Assembly: GCA_904066235.2 (NCBI GenBank)
Contig: CAJFCV020000003.1
Span: forward strand, 3,100,001 to 3,164,000
DNA from: Bursaphelenchus xylophilus
Lineage: Eukaryota > Nematoda > Chromadorea > Rhabditida > Aphelenchoididae
Direction of reading: 5' to 3'
DNA: 64,000 nucleotides
This document shows positions 29,699 to 43,430 of the stretch, piece by piece (the first letter of the stretch is position 1; each line of letters begins with the position of its first letter). Below the pieces are notes generated by a model, which was given only the letters and a program-made list of their open reading frames with translations, was not told where the DNA came from and did no database searches. The translations under genes and the position numbers were made by a program.

Positions 29699-29936
29699 CA
29701 CGTCAATCCAGCGCATTTCCTGAACCGTTTCGAAACTTCGTATCGTTTTCATTGATTTAAAAGAGAGACGAAATGTCGCGAAATTATCGGCCCTTTTTCT
29801 CGCTCGAAATAATTGCTTTTTCTCGAAAAGGAAGAAGAAAAATAAGAAAATGCTTTTTATCGGATAGTGACATTTCGTTTTGAACGAATCACAAAAAAGG
29901 GGCGGGAAATTTTTTCTTCTATTTTGGATTGACGTG
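29699..29936. mobile_element. MITE with CACGTCAATCC ends, relative of the PL3 copy 1 insertion
   Basis: Inverted ends CACGTCAATCCA and TGGATTGACGTG, flanked by TGGGC on both sides. The interior has GAAATGTCGCGAAATTATCG, close to GAAATGTCGCCGAATTATCG in 1565-1794. 238 bp, non-coding. Confidence 0.8.
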
Positions 29937-31282
29937 TGGGCAGATATAGGAATAAAGAGTGCCACTGGTCATTTCAGTAAAAAACATTTCTGATTCCAGA
30001 ATAGGGCCAGCCATGACAAGCTCCAGAAATGAGAAACTTGTTATTTATTTTCGTAAACCGGAAATTTTGGTGACTTGATTTTTGCTAATGTCTCAATTTG
30101 AAACCTCAAAATTTTTGCAAATTTCCATCTCCACTTAGCATATATGTAGTTCCTATCCACAGGGCGGCACTAATCTTCGTGTTTTGACCCCTAAATTCTA
30201 TCTTTATCACTGCCATTTCCAAACGTCAGCAATCAAATGTTCCGTCCCTGGGGCTATTAAAGCAGACCCCATTCTAGTCTTTTTTTATCACTACCACCCT
30301 CACTAGACTCAATTGCACTGATTGTTATATCCCTAAAAAAGAATTTTAAATTAAATTTGAAAAATTTCAAAAATTGAATTTCCCGAAAATATGTTTTGAC
30401 AACAAAAATTTTACTGTAAAGTACAGTACTTTAGTTTATTTCGTTGTTTTTTTCAAATTCTTTTTTCGAACTCCACTTTTCAAAGGAATTCTGGTAATAT
30501 GATGATGACGCAAAAGGCGTTCATTTGTTTTTTCCATGAATAGCGATGGTCTCAAAAACACGACGTCCAAAGTGGTCTTCTTTGAAGCCATTTGCGCTCG
30601 AAAAGAGAGATTTTTTATAGAATGTCTTTTATTAGAAGGTTAATATGGAGGAGATAATTAAATTTGGTCTCATTTGAAGAATGGGGATACTATCGTTGGA
30701 GGTTTTTCGTGGGAGAGAAAAGCATTAGAACAAGTTGGAAACTGAGCTTTTTTGGACTTAATTCCGCAGGCACTTGGAATGAGATTACGGGTTGGAGAGA
30801 AATTTGCAAAAAATAGGGTTCAAGGTATGCAAAAAAGCGAAAAAAATATTTGAACAATTCAATTTTTATGAACACAAACTTCAACTAAAGTTATACAATG
30901 CACTTACAAAACTTGCGGGCTTCGCCTTCCAAGGGCGTAGGCTATTTGAGCCGCTAGTAGCAATAATCTTGTATATTCTTCATTGATTTTTTTGTGACTG
31001 CTGGTTTCTAAATTTTAGCGCTTCCGGAAAATACTGAAATCGGCATAAAAAGAGACCGCGCGCTAAAGGGTCCGAGTCGACAGGATATATTGATTCCGTT
31101 CACGGCAGAAGAGCGTTGGGCAACGAAACTGCAGGTATATAAAACTACCCAACCATGATACTGTAGTATAAATAAGGAGTCACTCATAGATCTTAACAAG
31201 TCGCAGATCTTTTGTCTTCGTTATCTTGGGTCCCTGTATGCCCAAAAAAATTCTTGATCTAGCCCTAGCCATACGCCTCATA
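29937..31282. other. Intergenic, no gene seen
   Basis: AT-rich. Short frames at 30690-31199 are featureless. A GC-richer stretch at 30905-30965 shows no exon structure. Confidence 0.5.
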
Positions 31283-31335
31283 TCAGTTGTCGGGAATATA
31301 ATAAGCCCTCTGTCGCATCGATTATCGCATTCCGG
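31283..31335. mobile_element. Left fragment of the TCAGTCTGTCGGG MITE (copy 11)
   Basis: TA then TCAGTTGTCGGGAATATAAT, followed by CTCTGTCGCATCGATTATCG as in copies 10 and 12. The right end is missing. Confidence 0.65.
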
Positions 31336-32506
31336 CCTTCAACTAGCCAGCCTCTACAATTTGGCCTCCAAAAAACGTTGGTCTTGCTCATCCATCGTTG
31401 CCCTTAAACCCCAAAACACTTTAGTAATCCCCCCCTGACCTTTGTTTTTGCACTTTTATAATTGCTTTTAGATGTCTGCCCACTTTCTTGGGCTGCATTT
31501 CACGTTTTGTCGCTTGTGTTTTTCCGCGTCTTCCGGACTGAACTTTCATCGGTGATAAGGACTTAGACAACTCGGAAAGTACTTTTCACTAAATTTAGAA
31601 GTTGTTTTCAAACAGCAAGGTTACGGTAGGGGAATTCGTTGAAATAACGAATAAGGTGCAAAGATTATATGGGTTTGGGGTAAAATACGATGCCTTCTCT
31701 ATATCGTTGAACATTTCTAAGCAGTGAAAGTTAAGTGATCAAAAGTCAACGTTATTTCTAAATTTTTTTGTTTTTCAAATTTCCATTAAGAACCCGGATA
31801 TTTACAAGTCAAGAAGTCGTAAAAATAGACCGTTAACTAAATTTTGCAATAACTTTTTCCTGATAGTCTTATCTAGACTTACTCTTTAACGGCAATGACG
31901 CATTTTTGACTCTAAAAATCTCCTTTTATGACCAGAAAAGGTCGTAATTTATGAAAATTTTTGTTTTCCCCAAAATCTAGAAAATTTCGCAGCTTTTCGA
32001 CGATTTCAGCAGTTTTGAGTTCAATTTCGCTCAAGTCCCAACTTACAATGTAACCCTAATTACCCGTTACAACATCTTACAGCTCTTTGAAACCAATGAA
32101 GCTCATAAAAAGATGGACTTTCGGGTAAAAACATGAGCTTTCGCCCGATTTCCAGAATCTTTCGAAAATTTTTTAAAATTATGTTCCAGAACTCCCCTCG
32201 AACTCACGCGATTCTCACGTAAACCGCAATGTAATTACACTCTGCTTACGTGACAGCCTCGAGTAACCCATTTTGGTTGAGTTTATTATTGCGAAAGCGT
32301 GTCAGCGCTCTTACGGTCATTAGGATAACGAGGTCCGGCTGTAAAGTTTACAATTATAGGTCGTTGGGATAATAAAATGTGGTTGTAAAAAGTAGAAAAA
32401 TTTTGCGTTGTGTAGAAAACAATGTCTGAAAATTATTGGTAGAGGACATGGAGCTTACGTTGCATGGAACTGGGACGATTGGGGAAAAAGATGATTGGGG
32501 AAAAGT
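31336..32506. other. Intergenic, no gene seen
   Basis: AT-rich sequence without supported coding frames. Confidence 0.5.
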
Positions 32507-32886
32507 ACGATTGGGGAAACCCAAAAGTATTATTTTCCTTCGAGGAAAATGTCGAAATGAGGATAATCGAGGGTGCTCATTTCGAAAATGACCTTCATTT
32601 TCCAAAAATACTGAGTTTAGGGGTTTTCCAAGGTACTGGTACTACATCAGATAGTACTAATTAGTACTAGAGGAAAAGTCAACATGATTTTTGAGACCAG
32701 CACCTTGGAAAACCCCTAAATTCAGTATTTTTGGAAATTTTCAAAAAATTGCTACTTTACAGTACTACTAAAAAAAAAGCAAGAATCAAAAAAAATGAGT
32801 GTCATTTTCGAAATGAGCACCCTCGATTATCCTAATTTCGACATTAGCATCTAAGAAAAGTAATACTTCTCGGTTTCCCCAATCGT
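32471..32886. mobile_element. Foldback element with GATTGGGGAAA ends
   Basis: Left ACGATTGGGGAAACC (32507) is inverse to GGTTTCCCCAATCGT (right, to 32886). The arms share AAAGTATTA, AGGATAATCGAGGGTGCTCA, AATACTGA and GGGGTTTTCCAAGGT in mirrored order. The left end has three tandem GATTGGGGAAA(A) units (32476-32519) where the right has one. The centre holds AGTACTAATTAGTACT. Non-coding. Confidence 0.75.
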
Positions 32887-33040
32887 CGAACTCCGCTCCA
32901 GCAAATATTGATACAAAAAAGGCTTAAAAAAGTGTATCATACCTATTGCTGAGATGTTGAAGAATCGTTTCACCAATTAGAATATAAGATGAGGGAAGTC
33001 GGAGAACTTTTTTAACAGTAATTTTTTGACAATGAAAATA

Positions 33041-33174
33041 CTTTTATGGGGGCTTCTACTTTCTGACGGGACATACCTCAAAAAATCCGAAAAATTGAGC
33101 TGATCAAGGATATGTAAAAGTTAGCTGCCCAATTTAGGGGTGAAAAATCAATCGGAAGTTGACCCCCATAAAAG
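33041..33174. mobile_element. TA-flanked MITE with CTTTTATGGGGG ends
   Basis: 134 bp. Left CTTTTATGGGGGCTTCTACT and right AGTTGACCCCCATAAAAG, with TA at 33039-33040 and 33175-33176. Confidence 0.78.
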
Positions 33175-33176
33175 TA

Positions 33177-35219
33177 TACCTTCCTTGTGAATCCGGCCGG
33201 GAAAAACTGATATTTTTGTAGCGCCTTTGCAGTCCCGGGTAGAGGAAGCTACCGGCCGGCCGTAAGAAAGTTAAGAAGGAAGTTGAAAAGCCCTGGAGCA
33301 ATGGTATTCTGAAGATATTATGGGATTTTTTCGATTTTAATGAATCAAATAAATCTTAACGTATTTTAAACACGTATTTCTTTAGGTTTTTTTTCTTAAT
33401 TTACTTCGTATTTTCTCTTATGGCTTGATTACAATTATGAATCTTTTCTTCTTTTTAATCACATTTTTACTATATTTTCCTCCTCTTTATCCATATTCAT
33501 ATTGATGCCCTTTACTTCCTCATCTTACGTGATTTTCCCCTTCTTTCCATTGTTTTTTCCGCACATCACTTCTCTCGCCAAAGAAACCGTAAACATCCAG
33601 CAACCAGTAATTTCTAATATCGTGGGTATTGAATATCGCGCCAGAACCGAGAGTTTTAATACGCCAAGGGAGCAAAGGGACACCCCCTCGGCGTCCGGTA
33701 TCTCTTACAGAAGACGTCAAACTTGTTTACGGCGAGGGTTGGAGAGTTGTTTTGTTTCTGCAATCTTTATGCAGGCTATTGTTTGCTTATGAGCATTTTT
33801 TGCATATGCTTGGGATTAGGGGTTCAAATATACATATAACGATATACCAAAATTTTTGCAATTTTTTCAAATGAATGTAACGTTTTTTGTAAATCATGAA
33901 CCCTTTTACCGAGGTCGTATTTTACCAAATAAACTTTGATTTTTCTTCAAATACGAAGTTTTCTCGTCATTCCACGTTCCCAATTCCAAGAAAAAGTTCA
34001 CACGTTTCTGATTCGTGGATTTATATGATAATTGCCAGCGGGCTTTCATGACATTTGAGACAATGAATCTCGGATTCTCAGTCCTGGGAATATAGTGGGT
34101 GGTGGAATTGAAAGAAAGTTTCTTTTTGCCTTGAAAGGTGGATTTTACTTCTGAATACAGTCAAAAATCTGTACAACGGATTGCAAGGGACAAAAAATGT
34201 TTCTTGCAAAGGGCTTTGTATGTTGATTTTGGGCTAAAATTGACCCCTAAGACCTCCAAAATTGCTTTTTTAGACAGCTTTTGTAGCAAGATGCGGGCTA
34301 AAATTTTTTAGTAATTAATTCTTAATCCTGGACACGTCACTTTTGCAAAATTTGAAGAAGTTCTGTTTGTAGATTTTCGAGATTTTTTCTTTCTATTCTG
34401 ATAAACTTTCCGACCTAATTGAGCTCAAATTTTATCTCATAACGCATACTGATCGCAGGCCTAAAATAACATTTTTAAAACTGTATTCATTTGCAACCAC
34501 CCATGAACGGTCTTATATCATCGCTTTTATCCTTGTCATCATGGACGTCTTCGTCGAACCGAATGAATAATTAAGGAAGAAAAACCGAAAAAATAGCCAT
34601 GTCATTTTTTGGGTTAATTCCTGACCTTGTCAATTTGAGCGGAAGGAAAAAGTAACATCATAATTTGAAAAATGTCTAGGATAACATTACTGGAAAAGAT
34701 ATGGTTTTAATTACAAAAAAAAATAAAAAAAAAAAAAACAAAAAAAAAATATTTTTTATTTTTTCAATTTTTTTTAATTTGATGTCTAGTCCTAAAATCC
34801 AGACATTTTTGATTTATCCGCCTACTGCGATGAGTATTTCCTCACGAACAAACAAAGAAATTTCGCCCACTTTTTTTCAACCCTGGCCAACATCTTCCGC
34901 CAAACTCTTTTCTAATGTTGAATGCGGTTTTTAATCGGCCAAATGGTTCCGTCTCAGATGGGTTTCAAGTAATTCGCGTGAAACACAAACATGAGACGTT
35001 CCAACAAACCTTTTTTTTGGGGCGGCGGGTTTGGAAATGAGTTCCAAGAAGGGCCCTAAAATTAGAAATGCGGAAGGATAAGACGATAAGGAAGGGTACC
35101 GTAGGAGGATATGTAGGCGAAAGAAAGTGGGGTTTGATCAGAAAAGAATAGAGGGATGGTAAATCGATTCACTAGAAATCTGGAAATAGGTTTTTTGCTG
35201 ACAAAAAGGGCAGTTATAT
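33177..35219. other. Intergenic, no gene seen
   Basis: AT-rich. A GC-richer patch at about 33640-33750 has no supported exon. 34717-34790 is an A-rich then T-rich low-complexity tract. Confidence 0.5.
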
Positions 35220-35372
35220 ACCTGTCGGGAAAATAATGAGCACCCTGTTGCATCTAATATCGCATCGCAGCAGAGAAAATGAATTGTGTAGCGGAAAAAT
35301 CTGATTGCTTTTCACTTCAGCGACGCGATCGGGTTGACGTAACTTGTGATCATTATTTTCACGACAAGCTGG
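35220..35372. mobile_element. MITE, TCAGTCTGTCGGG family (copy 12)
   Basis: Left ACCTGTCGGGAAAATAATGA after TATAT; right ATCATTATTTTCACGACAAG then CTGG and TA. GAGCACCCTG subtype with GCATCGCAGCAGAGAAAATG. Confidence 0.8.
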
Positions 35373-38300
35373 TATGGACGAAAAATAGGGATCCTTTGAC
35401 AAACTAGCCATTCCTCAGAATTCAAGGCCAAGAAGTGGGTGAGAAAGTGACTAAATTTAGGCAAGTATCCATTTAGAAACTTCAGAGATATTTAGAGTCT
35501 CTCGGTGAACAGGACGTTACTCCAAGGTTGAAAATTGACAAAGAATTTTGATATTATCTCTCTACTAAAATGCTGAAGATAGTTGAAAAAAATTGGTTAT
35601 TTTAAAAAACGGACTCGTAAAGATATCGATGGAAACATGCTTTTCGTGACCGCTCTCCGGCCAGTTAGGAATCGTTGAATATCTCCGTTTTGCTTGCCAT
35701 TTTTAACGCTAAGTTCTCATGGATAGATTTGTGGAGCATGCAGTTTTCACAGTGAAGCTTGAAAACTTAATCCAGGCGTCGCATGTTGAGGAATTTACTT
35801 GTGAATGTGAAAGCTAGCTCAAAGAAAGCTCTTTCCTTACGGAAAAACTTTTATGAGCCAGGATGTGCATGCCAAAAATTTCTGTAGACCATTTAACTTT
35901 TGATCCGCAAAGGGTTCAAACTTTAAAATTTCAGACCTTTTTAGTTTCAAAGCACATTTCCAGCTCAATTTCTGCTTTTTTAACCTCATTCCGAATGCAC
36001 TTTTTACAAAGCATTCCGTTGGTATTTGCTTCACAATTTTTTGATGACCTTTTGAACGTAATTTTATTCAATTTCCCGACTTTCCTCTACCTCTAACTCG
36101 ATTGCGACGCAGACGTTATGAATTGCGACATTTGCCGAAAGTGTCACGTAATTGTAACCTTACAAAGTTGTAAAAGAATGAAAACAGTTACAAATTGTAT
36201 ACAAAGTAATGGTTGTTTTCGTGCAGGCCAGACAAAAAACTGCACGTGGAGAGTTTTGAAATGAGTATTAAATTTGTATGATTTTGTATGTAAATGAAGG
36301 GTTCTTTTAGGGTGTTTTGAGCAAAACAATCTTGCACCTGACGTTGTGACGTCGAACAGTGAGCCGTAAATACAAAAATAATGTGTTATGTATGGTGAGG
36401 AATGACTAATTTAACGGAGAAATAGACTTGTTAAGCATTTTTGCGGTTTGCACGCAATTTTACAGCTGCAAATAAAACCGTTGAAAGGTTAGCAGGAATT
36501 TTGGATTATGCAAATTTTTTAATTTATGCAAAATTTTGGAGAGACAGGTAGAGTTATGTTTTTTCAGGTTAACTGCAATTTTTTTGATATGAAATTTTTC
36601 ATGCAAATTTTTATAAATTTTATGCAAATTTTTCTCTTAAAATTTTGTCATACATATAACCACCATAAAGCCAAAACAAATAAACTTTGAGCCTTGCCCT
36701 GTACGATAACAAGTTTTATTCCGATTACAGCTCAAACTTACCTCAAAAATTAATTTATTTTCGGATTTGCTGAACGTAGTGAGCAATTTCCCACGAACTT
36801 ATGTATTTTTCTTTTACATAAACTCTCCCATGCGGTAATTTCATAATTTTTGTGTCAAGTTTCCCACAAAAGTTTATTTGAGAACCCAGAAGTTCATGGC
36901 GATAAACATGGAATTAGGAAATTCTGGAAGCGCCTGGAGACCGAGGTTCATTGCCGAAAGTTTGTTTTGAAATTTAGCCCTGAGGCTTTTTGAATTTGAA
37001 TTTGGCTACATGAAAAATCTACATTTTATTATAGTCTCTGTTGTTTCAAAATATTTACTTTACAGTTTAAGTGTTGTGGTCATTGGTCTGGCTGGGATTA
37101 AATGTGACCGCCGAGGATACAGCGGGATTTAGATTGTCGGGTTTTTGAAGCCTTTTTAGGCGCCTTAATTGCTTGTAAGACGATTTATATAGTAATAATG
37201 TTAATTGGAAGAGATAAAAAACATAATAAGCTTTTAAAATTGATCAAAGAACAGGGTTTTCAAAATTTGGGAGGTTTCTAAAAATTATGCAAATTTTGAA
37301 ATTTATGCAAATTTATAAAATTTAAAAAATGCATATTTATAAGCTGTTATTTGCTTAAGTTAGTTTGTACCAATATTTTTTTATTTATTCAAAATTTAGG
37401 GACATGTTATACGAAAAACTTAAACTCATATGCAAATTTTTCAATGACTTATTTTTGACCAACTACAAGCCTCAAATTATCCAGCCTTTTTATAACCTAC
37501 AGTACCCTTTCTTAATATTTTTAAACCCATCTAAAATTACCATTTTACTAATGTAATATAACCAATTCCTTCCGTGTCATTTCCCTCCTCCAGCTCGTTC
37601 CCGCGCCCTCTCCAAAAAGTCCTGTTTTTCGCCAAATTGAAACTGGAATATGTAAATCACACCCGCCTTCATCAGTATTTACCCGACCCCGCTATTTTCT
37701 AAATTAAGACATGTCATTCGGAAAACAGCCCAAAATAGTTTGATTAAACCATTCTCATGCCCATTCTTAAGTAGTGATTCCAATTTTAACCGCTTGTTTA
37801 TTACATCTGCCTAGGGCAGAAAAACAAAAAGTCTAATTAGGGTTAATGTTTGACCCAGTTCTTGAGTCGAAATGACGTCGAAAACAACGGAATTTCCCGT
37901 CTTTTCGGGTATTAATGAAACATCCTTTCGGCCTCACTGACACGCCTTGGCATAAGGCCAAGAGAACGGCACGACCCCCTCAGTGCCTACGTAGAATATC
38001 CAATCTTTCGACGTCGGCGCTCGCAGATTTATGGCCATGCGGTTTTTGATGGCGATAAATTTCGAAATATGGACGATTGAGGTCAGAGAAGGAGTAATAA
38101 AAAGGTCAAATGTCTGACGACCTTTGGCGGGGGATATTGTAGAGTACGAGGGGGGCTATTCAGATGAGTAATAGGTAGGGTGGACGTCAGGATGGTTGCC
38201 AAGAAATGAAAGGATCGCTAGGCGGTAGCTATAGGGTTTCTTTATGACTTTCAACATAATTTGGGTCTTGATTTCCTTCAAGCTTTGTCATACAACAAAA

Positions 38301-39164
38301 CACAGGCATGGCTGTAGTATTCAGCGATTATTTTTTCAACAGAGCATGCAAAATGAGGAGAGTCGAGCAGAAAACAATTACTTCGTCTGCAATAACTTTG
38401 TGCATCGCCATTTTGGGAAAAAAATGTCGCATGCTTTTTTAAATGTTATCTATAACCTCCCACATGTCTTACAAGACTATAACCTACAAACGAAAGGTCT
38501 TGTAAAGTTTTGTCTCCAATCGTTGGTCCTCAGCAGAGGTTTTCCCAACTTCAGACCACTCCTTCAACCCTTAACCTTTGTTTTCTAATTTTATCCCATT
38601 TTTACACGACTTCTTACACGTTTCATCCTCTTGACCCTTCATTTCATCTCAAATTTCACTTTTATTTCCCCCCACTTTACGATCGTACTGAACGCACGAA
38701 AAAAGTAAAGTAAAACAACAAAAAATGCTACTTTCCGCGTCCATTTTGATTAAAATTTTTTTACAAATCCGTGTAATAACATGTCCGGTCTTTCCTTTTT
38801 CGTATCTATACGAAATCCGAAAGCAAAAAATCTTTTCGGCCCACTTTGCTCCCTTTTTCGTGCAGAAAATATAATAGTAGTAAGGGTAGTACGAAAAACT
38901 CTTTTCCGCCTACTTTTTTTAGGCCGCGAATATTATAAAGAAGCGGAAGGGCCAAGAGACATTTGCAAGATACAAAGTGAGAATGCAAATAATTAATGGT
39001 GGGGTTGTTTTTTAATGACATTTATAGCAAGTGATATTCAGAGTTACTGTAGTTTTAACTGCTGTAAAAAAAGTCGCGAACTGTGGCGGTAGCATTTGGT
39101 TTACATGTGAATTTTTCACAATGAAATCGACAGATTTTGGAATAAAACTCGACAAAAAAGATTA
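35373..39164. other. Intergenic, no gene seen; AT-rich with ATGCAAATTTT repeats
   Basis: No gene recognised over 3.8 kb. Between about 36500-36630 and 37280-37330, ATGCAAATTTT and close variants recur many times, a degenerate AT-rich repeat. Around 37920-38010 a GC-richer tract (CACGCCTTGGCATAAGGCCA) is not assigned. Confidence 0.5.
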
Positions 39165-39240
39165 TCAGTCTGTCGGGAAAATAATGAGCGCCCTATCGCT
39201 GCACAACGCGACTGAGCGTTCACTATTTTCCCGACAGAAA
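39165..39240. mobile_element. MITE, TCAGTCTGTCGGG family (copy 13, short)
   Basis: TATCAGTCTGTCGGGAAAAT at left, TCACTATTTTCCCGACAGA at right, about 76 bp; an internally deleted derivative. Confidence 0.78.
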
Positions 39241-40451
39241 GAAAAGGCCAAATTTTTCTAAGCCATAAGTGATATTATTAGCCAGATCCACAGATATTTC
39301 TCCTCCGAAAACTGCCAAAACAAAATGTCTTTTGTGGTCTTCAAGATGACAAATTGGCTATCTGTCCCAGTCTTTGTTTTTATCCAGAGAATTAAACTTT
39401 GTGGCAAACAATCCGGAAAAATACTGCAAGACGTCTTGTTTTGCCCATATCTAGCCATTCTCCAAAATTTGCCGTCTGCAAAGACCGTTGAATATTTCAT
39501 TTGTCTCGGCAAAACTCAAGCTAAAATTTTCCAAAAATAATTTATGTAGCAAGCGGATAAAGTATGCAAAATTTGGAAAATATCAAAAAGCTGGATTCCG
39601 AGAAAACTCCTTATGAATCCAGTCCACTTAAATCCTATTCGGTTTCCAAATTTCCTGTTGTTTTTGTCCACAACTTCCTCCATCTGCATCTTTAGTTAAT
39701 TCTTTTCGGTTTCCCCGAATATGTGTCATTTCCCTCTCAAATATCATTTGATGTTATTACCACCAAACCTTATCCTCTTTGACATCTTTCCCTCCATTCT
39801 AATCATACCCAGTATTCCCATGTTTACATCGTCTATTGCAGCTTGTTTTTGCAAACGCACGGACTTTTTATACGACTGTAAAGTAGCTTTGACTTGTCTC
39901 CATCTCCTCCGAAAAGAACTAATCTGAATTGCTTCGAATGTGTTGCCCGTAAATATAATCCCGCATCGACTTTACTTTGCAAATTGACTACTGCTTTACG
40001 GTGTAAATAAACTAATTGTACGGCGGGCATTTGCGATTCCGCTCATGGTTCGGCGACGCAAAATGTCAAATTATATAGTAGATTTTGTACACGAAAAGTA
40101 ACTCTTGAGTTATTTCTGAATCTCTTGAGGCGAAACAGGAATGAAAATAATAAATGGAATACGTAATGTCGTGAGGTTTGACCCAATTGTAACAAATGTG
40201 GTATTTTGGGAATATATTTTTTTGCGTTTGGTTTTAGAATAGCAGAATAATAGAGTAGACGGAGTAGACGTAGACAAAGGTCGGCAATGTTCAACTGGCT
40301 TGGTGTTTATAGACAAAGTCCGTTGAATTTATTTATTTGTATATGAACTTAGAAAATTATCAAATCATTTTCAAAAGAGTGGCACAGCCAGACATTACAA
40401 ATATGTTATATAAATGTTAGGCTCACGGCTTGGACCTTCTCCTTGTTCATA
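39241..40451. other. Intergenic, no gene seen
   Basis: AT-rich. Frames on both strands (39258-39540, 39721-40316) are overlapping and featureless. Confidence 0.5.
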
Positions 40452-40606
40452 TCAGTCTGTCGGGAAAATGCTGAGCACAATGTCGCTGCGGCAATCGCAT
40501 CGCTCAACTAAGAAGCTACTTGATTTTGTCGCGGCACAGTTCATTTTCCCGGCGGCGATGCGATTTCCGATGCGACAGAGCACTCACTATTCTCCCGAAA
40601 CACTGA
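40452..40606. mobile_element. MITE, TCAGTCTGTCGGG family (copy 14)
   Basis: TCAGTCTGTCGGGAAAATGC at left and ACTATTCTCCCGAAACACTGA at right, TA on both sides. GAGCACAATGTCGCTGC subtype, full length 155 bp. Confidence 0.88.
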
Positions 40607-43430
40607 TATAAGATTACAGGTTAGGGGTGACTGCAGACAGTCAGAGAAATGAATTTCCCCAAACGCAAAGCGACAAACGGTTTGATGACCTTTCCTTATA
40701 CTCCTGTGGTAACCAACTCTAAATGATAATTGGTCTCATCTAAACGATATCTCGACATTTCGGAACGCTAAAATGCATAGGATGAAGTTTCAATCAAAAA
40801 CTATGCCAAGTTTCATCCAAGCGGCCTTCTATCTCCCGTAGGCTAGGTCCTATTAGTCTGTGCTTCGAAACTTGACCACTTTTGTTCTGGAAAATGAAAG
40901 AAATTCTTGCAGCACAGCCTCCATAATTTCTTGAACTCTGTGCCAGTATTCATAGGCAGAAAGATAAAAATCGTTTCGTCACAGTCTTCCAACAATTTCT
41001 AGTGTTATCCCAACTCACAAAATACACGTTGCTATTCACCCTTCAGGACATTTTTTTTAACCTTTTACGACATGCTCAATTTTATCCTTATTGACTGGCA
41101 GACACATTTAAACCACCGGTCTAAAAAAACCCTTTTTTCTAAAAGTCCATTGACGTAAAATGTAGACAGACGAAGCATACTCAGAATGGTCAAAGCTCAT
41201 TCTAATCTGATTTGAGCAAGGTTGTGGAAGCCTTCCGGCCAAGCAATATAAAAAATTATTTGTTTCGTTTAATCGGTTTTGAGGTTCTCGCTCAATTAGT
41301 TGGATGAGGCAGACAGGGATTTGGGACGCCTTTTCGAGGAAGTTGTTTTAGTGGTTTAATGGTCTGTAATCGAGGAAAACTTGTTTTCATAGACGGCTTT
41401 TATCAGAAAACACGGTGCTGCCAAATCAGCAAGACGGTACGGTATGTGAGGCAGAAATTTGATTGATGAATATTTTCTCACGTACCTAAAACTCAATGAA
41501 CATTTTAGCGCTCTTAGAGTCCCATCAGCGCCGGATTCCTTTAATAGACGGGATATAAATACGCAAGAGTGCTTCTCACTCAATATCATCTATTTCCATC
41601 CCTGCCAAACACTCTTATGCTAATTTTAGTTGTGTCTTCTTCCCGAAATATTCAATACAACTTTTTTTTAGTTCCTCCATTTCATACTGTAGCTCGTTAC
41701 GTCGCATGCGCTAAAAAGGTCTCAAAAAGATTTTCAAACCTCGTCCGACGAGAAGGCGGAGTCTGATTTCCATAAAAACGCCTGAGGCTCCTTTGGTGGG
41801 AGGGCAGCGGAAGATATCACAAAGTATTTTCAATCAAACCGAGGACGGTTTGCCCCTATTTGGGTGCAGTTCTGAATGGGGTCTCCTTTCATATGGGCGC
41901 TGAGGGGGTTAGAATTCGATTGCGATCAACGTTGACGTAGATTTTTATTGGAATCGTCATTGTAGGCTTGCAAGAAACGTCGGAGTTTACGTGGATTGTT
42001 ATGAGTTTTTGATGATAAGAGGATGGTAGCGATATTTAATTTACAACCTTCCGGTTGGCTTAGAGCTGAACAGATTGTAAAATAATCAGCCTACTGTTGG
42101 CTAAAAATACACTGACTTCCCCGTCATACAACCAAATTTAATGTGGCTCAAAATGTCGTTGATTTATTCCAAATTTGATTAGCAATTACTCGACATAACA
42201 ATTTGTTTATTTATTGAATTCACAAGGCCCTAATTTAACTACACATGTAATTTTGATTGCATTTTCGTCACACGGCCAGCTGAAAAGTTTGTCTAGTTGA
42301 CATGTTGGTATTTTGTTGCATCTTTAGAGCAAACCTGAGAGGGCAAATAAATATAATATTAGGAGAATTCTGAAGAAGCGTTTATGACATTTTCAAATTA
42401 TTTTTTTTCAGTCCATATTAGTTCCTTTAGGTCAGAAGAGACCAAAAAATTTCTTTTGAGAGCAAAAGTTATGACATTTATCGAACAGCTGAGTTTGAAT
42501 TTTCAACAAAAAAGAAATTCTTTCAGAAAAATTACTCCTAGAGACATAGCAGGCTTCTTTTTTCTGGAATATCAATATTTATTTTGCCCGTTTTTTAATT
42601 CGATTCTTTGTAATTTTCACATTATGTTGAAGTCAAAAAATTTCAAAATTTCGAAATACGTTTTGCAAAGCCTTTTGTTAGCAACGGTCAGTCTAGACAA
42701 TAGCTTCATTTCAACCGGCTTTAGAGACACGTTTTCTTATCAGTTCTCGCCATTTCTTCGATCAATTGTGATTCATGAGGACAAAGGGAGTGCTCCCTTT
42801 TCCTTTCTTTCTTGTATCATTTATCGGGCTTATAATTACTTTTTTGCATCATCATTTCTTCCATAACATCATCTTATTTACATCTTTCGCTGATTCGGAT
42901 AAATCATGGGGTTTATCACGTATTAAATTACCGTCATAATCTAACTTTTATTGTAATTACAAACTGTATATAATTACATTTTAACCTCCTAAACTCTAAC
43001 AACATTTCTCGGCAACATGATGTGAACAGTAAACGTTTCCCAGGGCCCATAAACTTGACTTTTATGGCGTTCACATCATATTCACATTGACTGCCCACAA
43101 GGAATTTTTTTTTTAAATTTTTTACTGTTTGGCCTACGAAAAATGGCCATAGGGTCAAAAGTTTTTAACAATCTTTTTGAAAGGGTGACTATTTAATTAC
43201 GATTTCTTTATTACGTAAAGCCTACATTTTACACTTTCTCAGAGTCAAAAATGTAGTCGGTAATAGGGTCGAAAAATAGGTATAAAAAGTGTTGGGAAAG
43301 TTGTAACTTTACTAATTTAGACGCAACTTGGTGGAGACAAGATGTTTGTTACGATTTTTTCTATGATTTTTTTGGAAATACCTTTAAAAAATTGTTTTTA
43401 ATTATCAGAAAAATTTAGTTTTTTCTCAAA
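40607..43430. other. Intergenic, no supported gene
   Basis: Longest frame 42384-42866 (160 codons, plus), Phe/Ser-rich, with no signal peptide, family motif or splice neighbours; I do not call it. The rest is AT-rich. Confidence 0.45.

Noticed and set aside
33502..33874. Overlapping frames on both strands near a GC-richer patch
   Set aside because: No domain, no splice context, both strands equally open.
42384..42866. 160-codon plus-strand frame
   Set aside because: Longest frame in the 20-45 kb tract but of AT-driven composition (Phe, Ser, Lys, Ile), with no motif, splice sites or neighbours.
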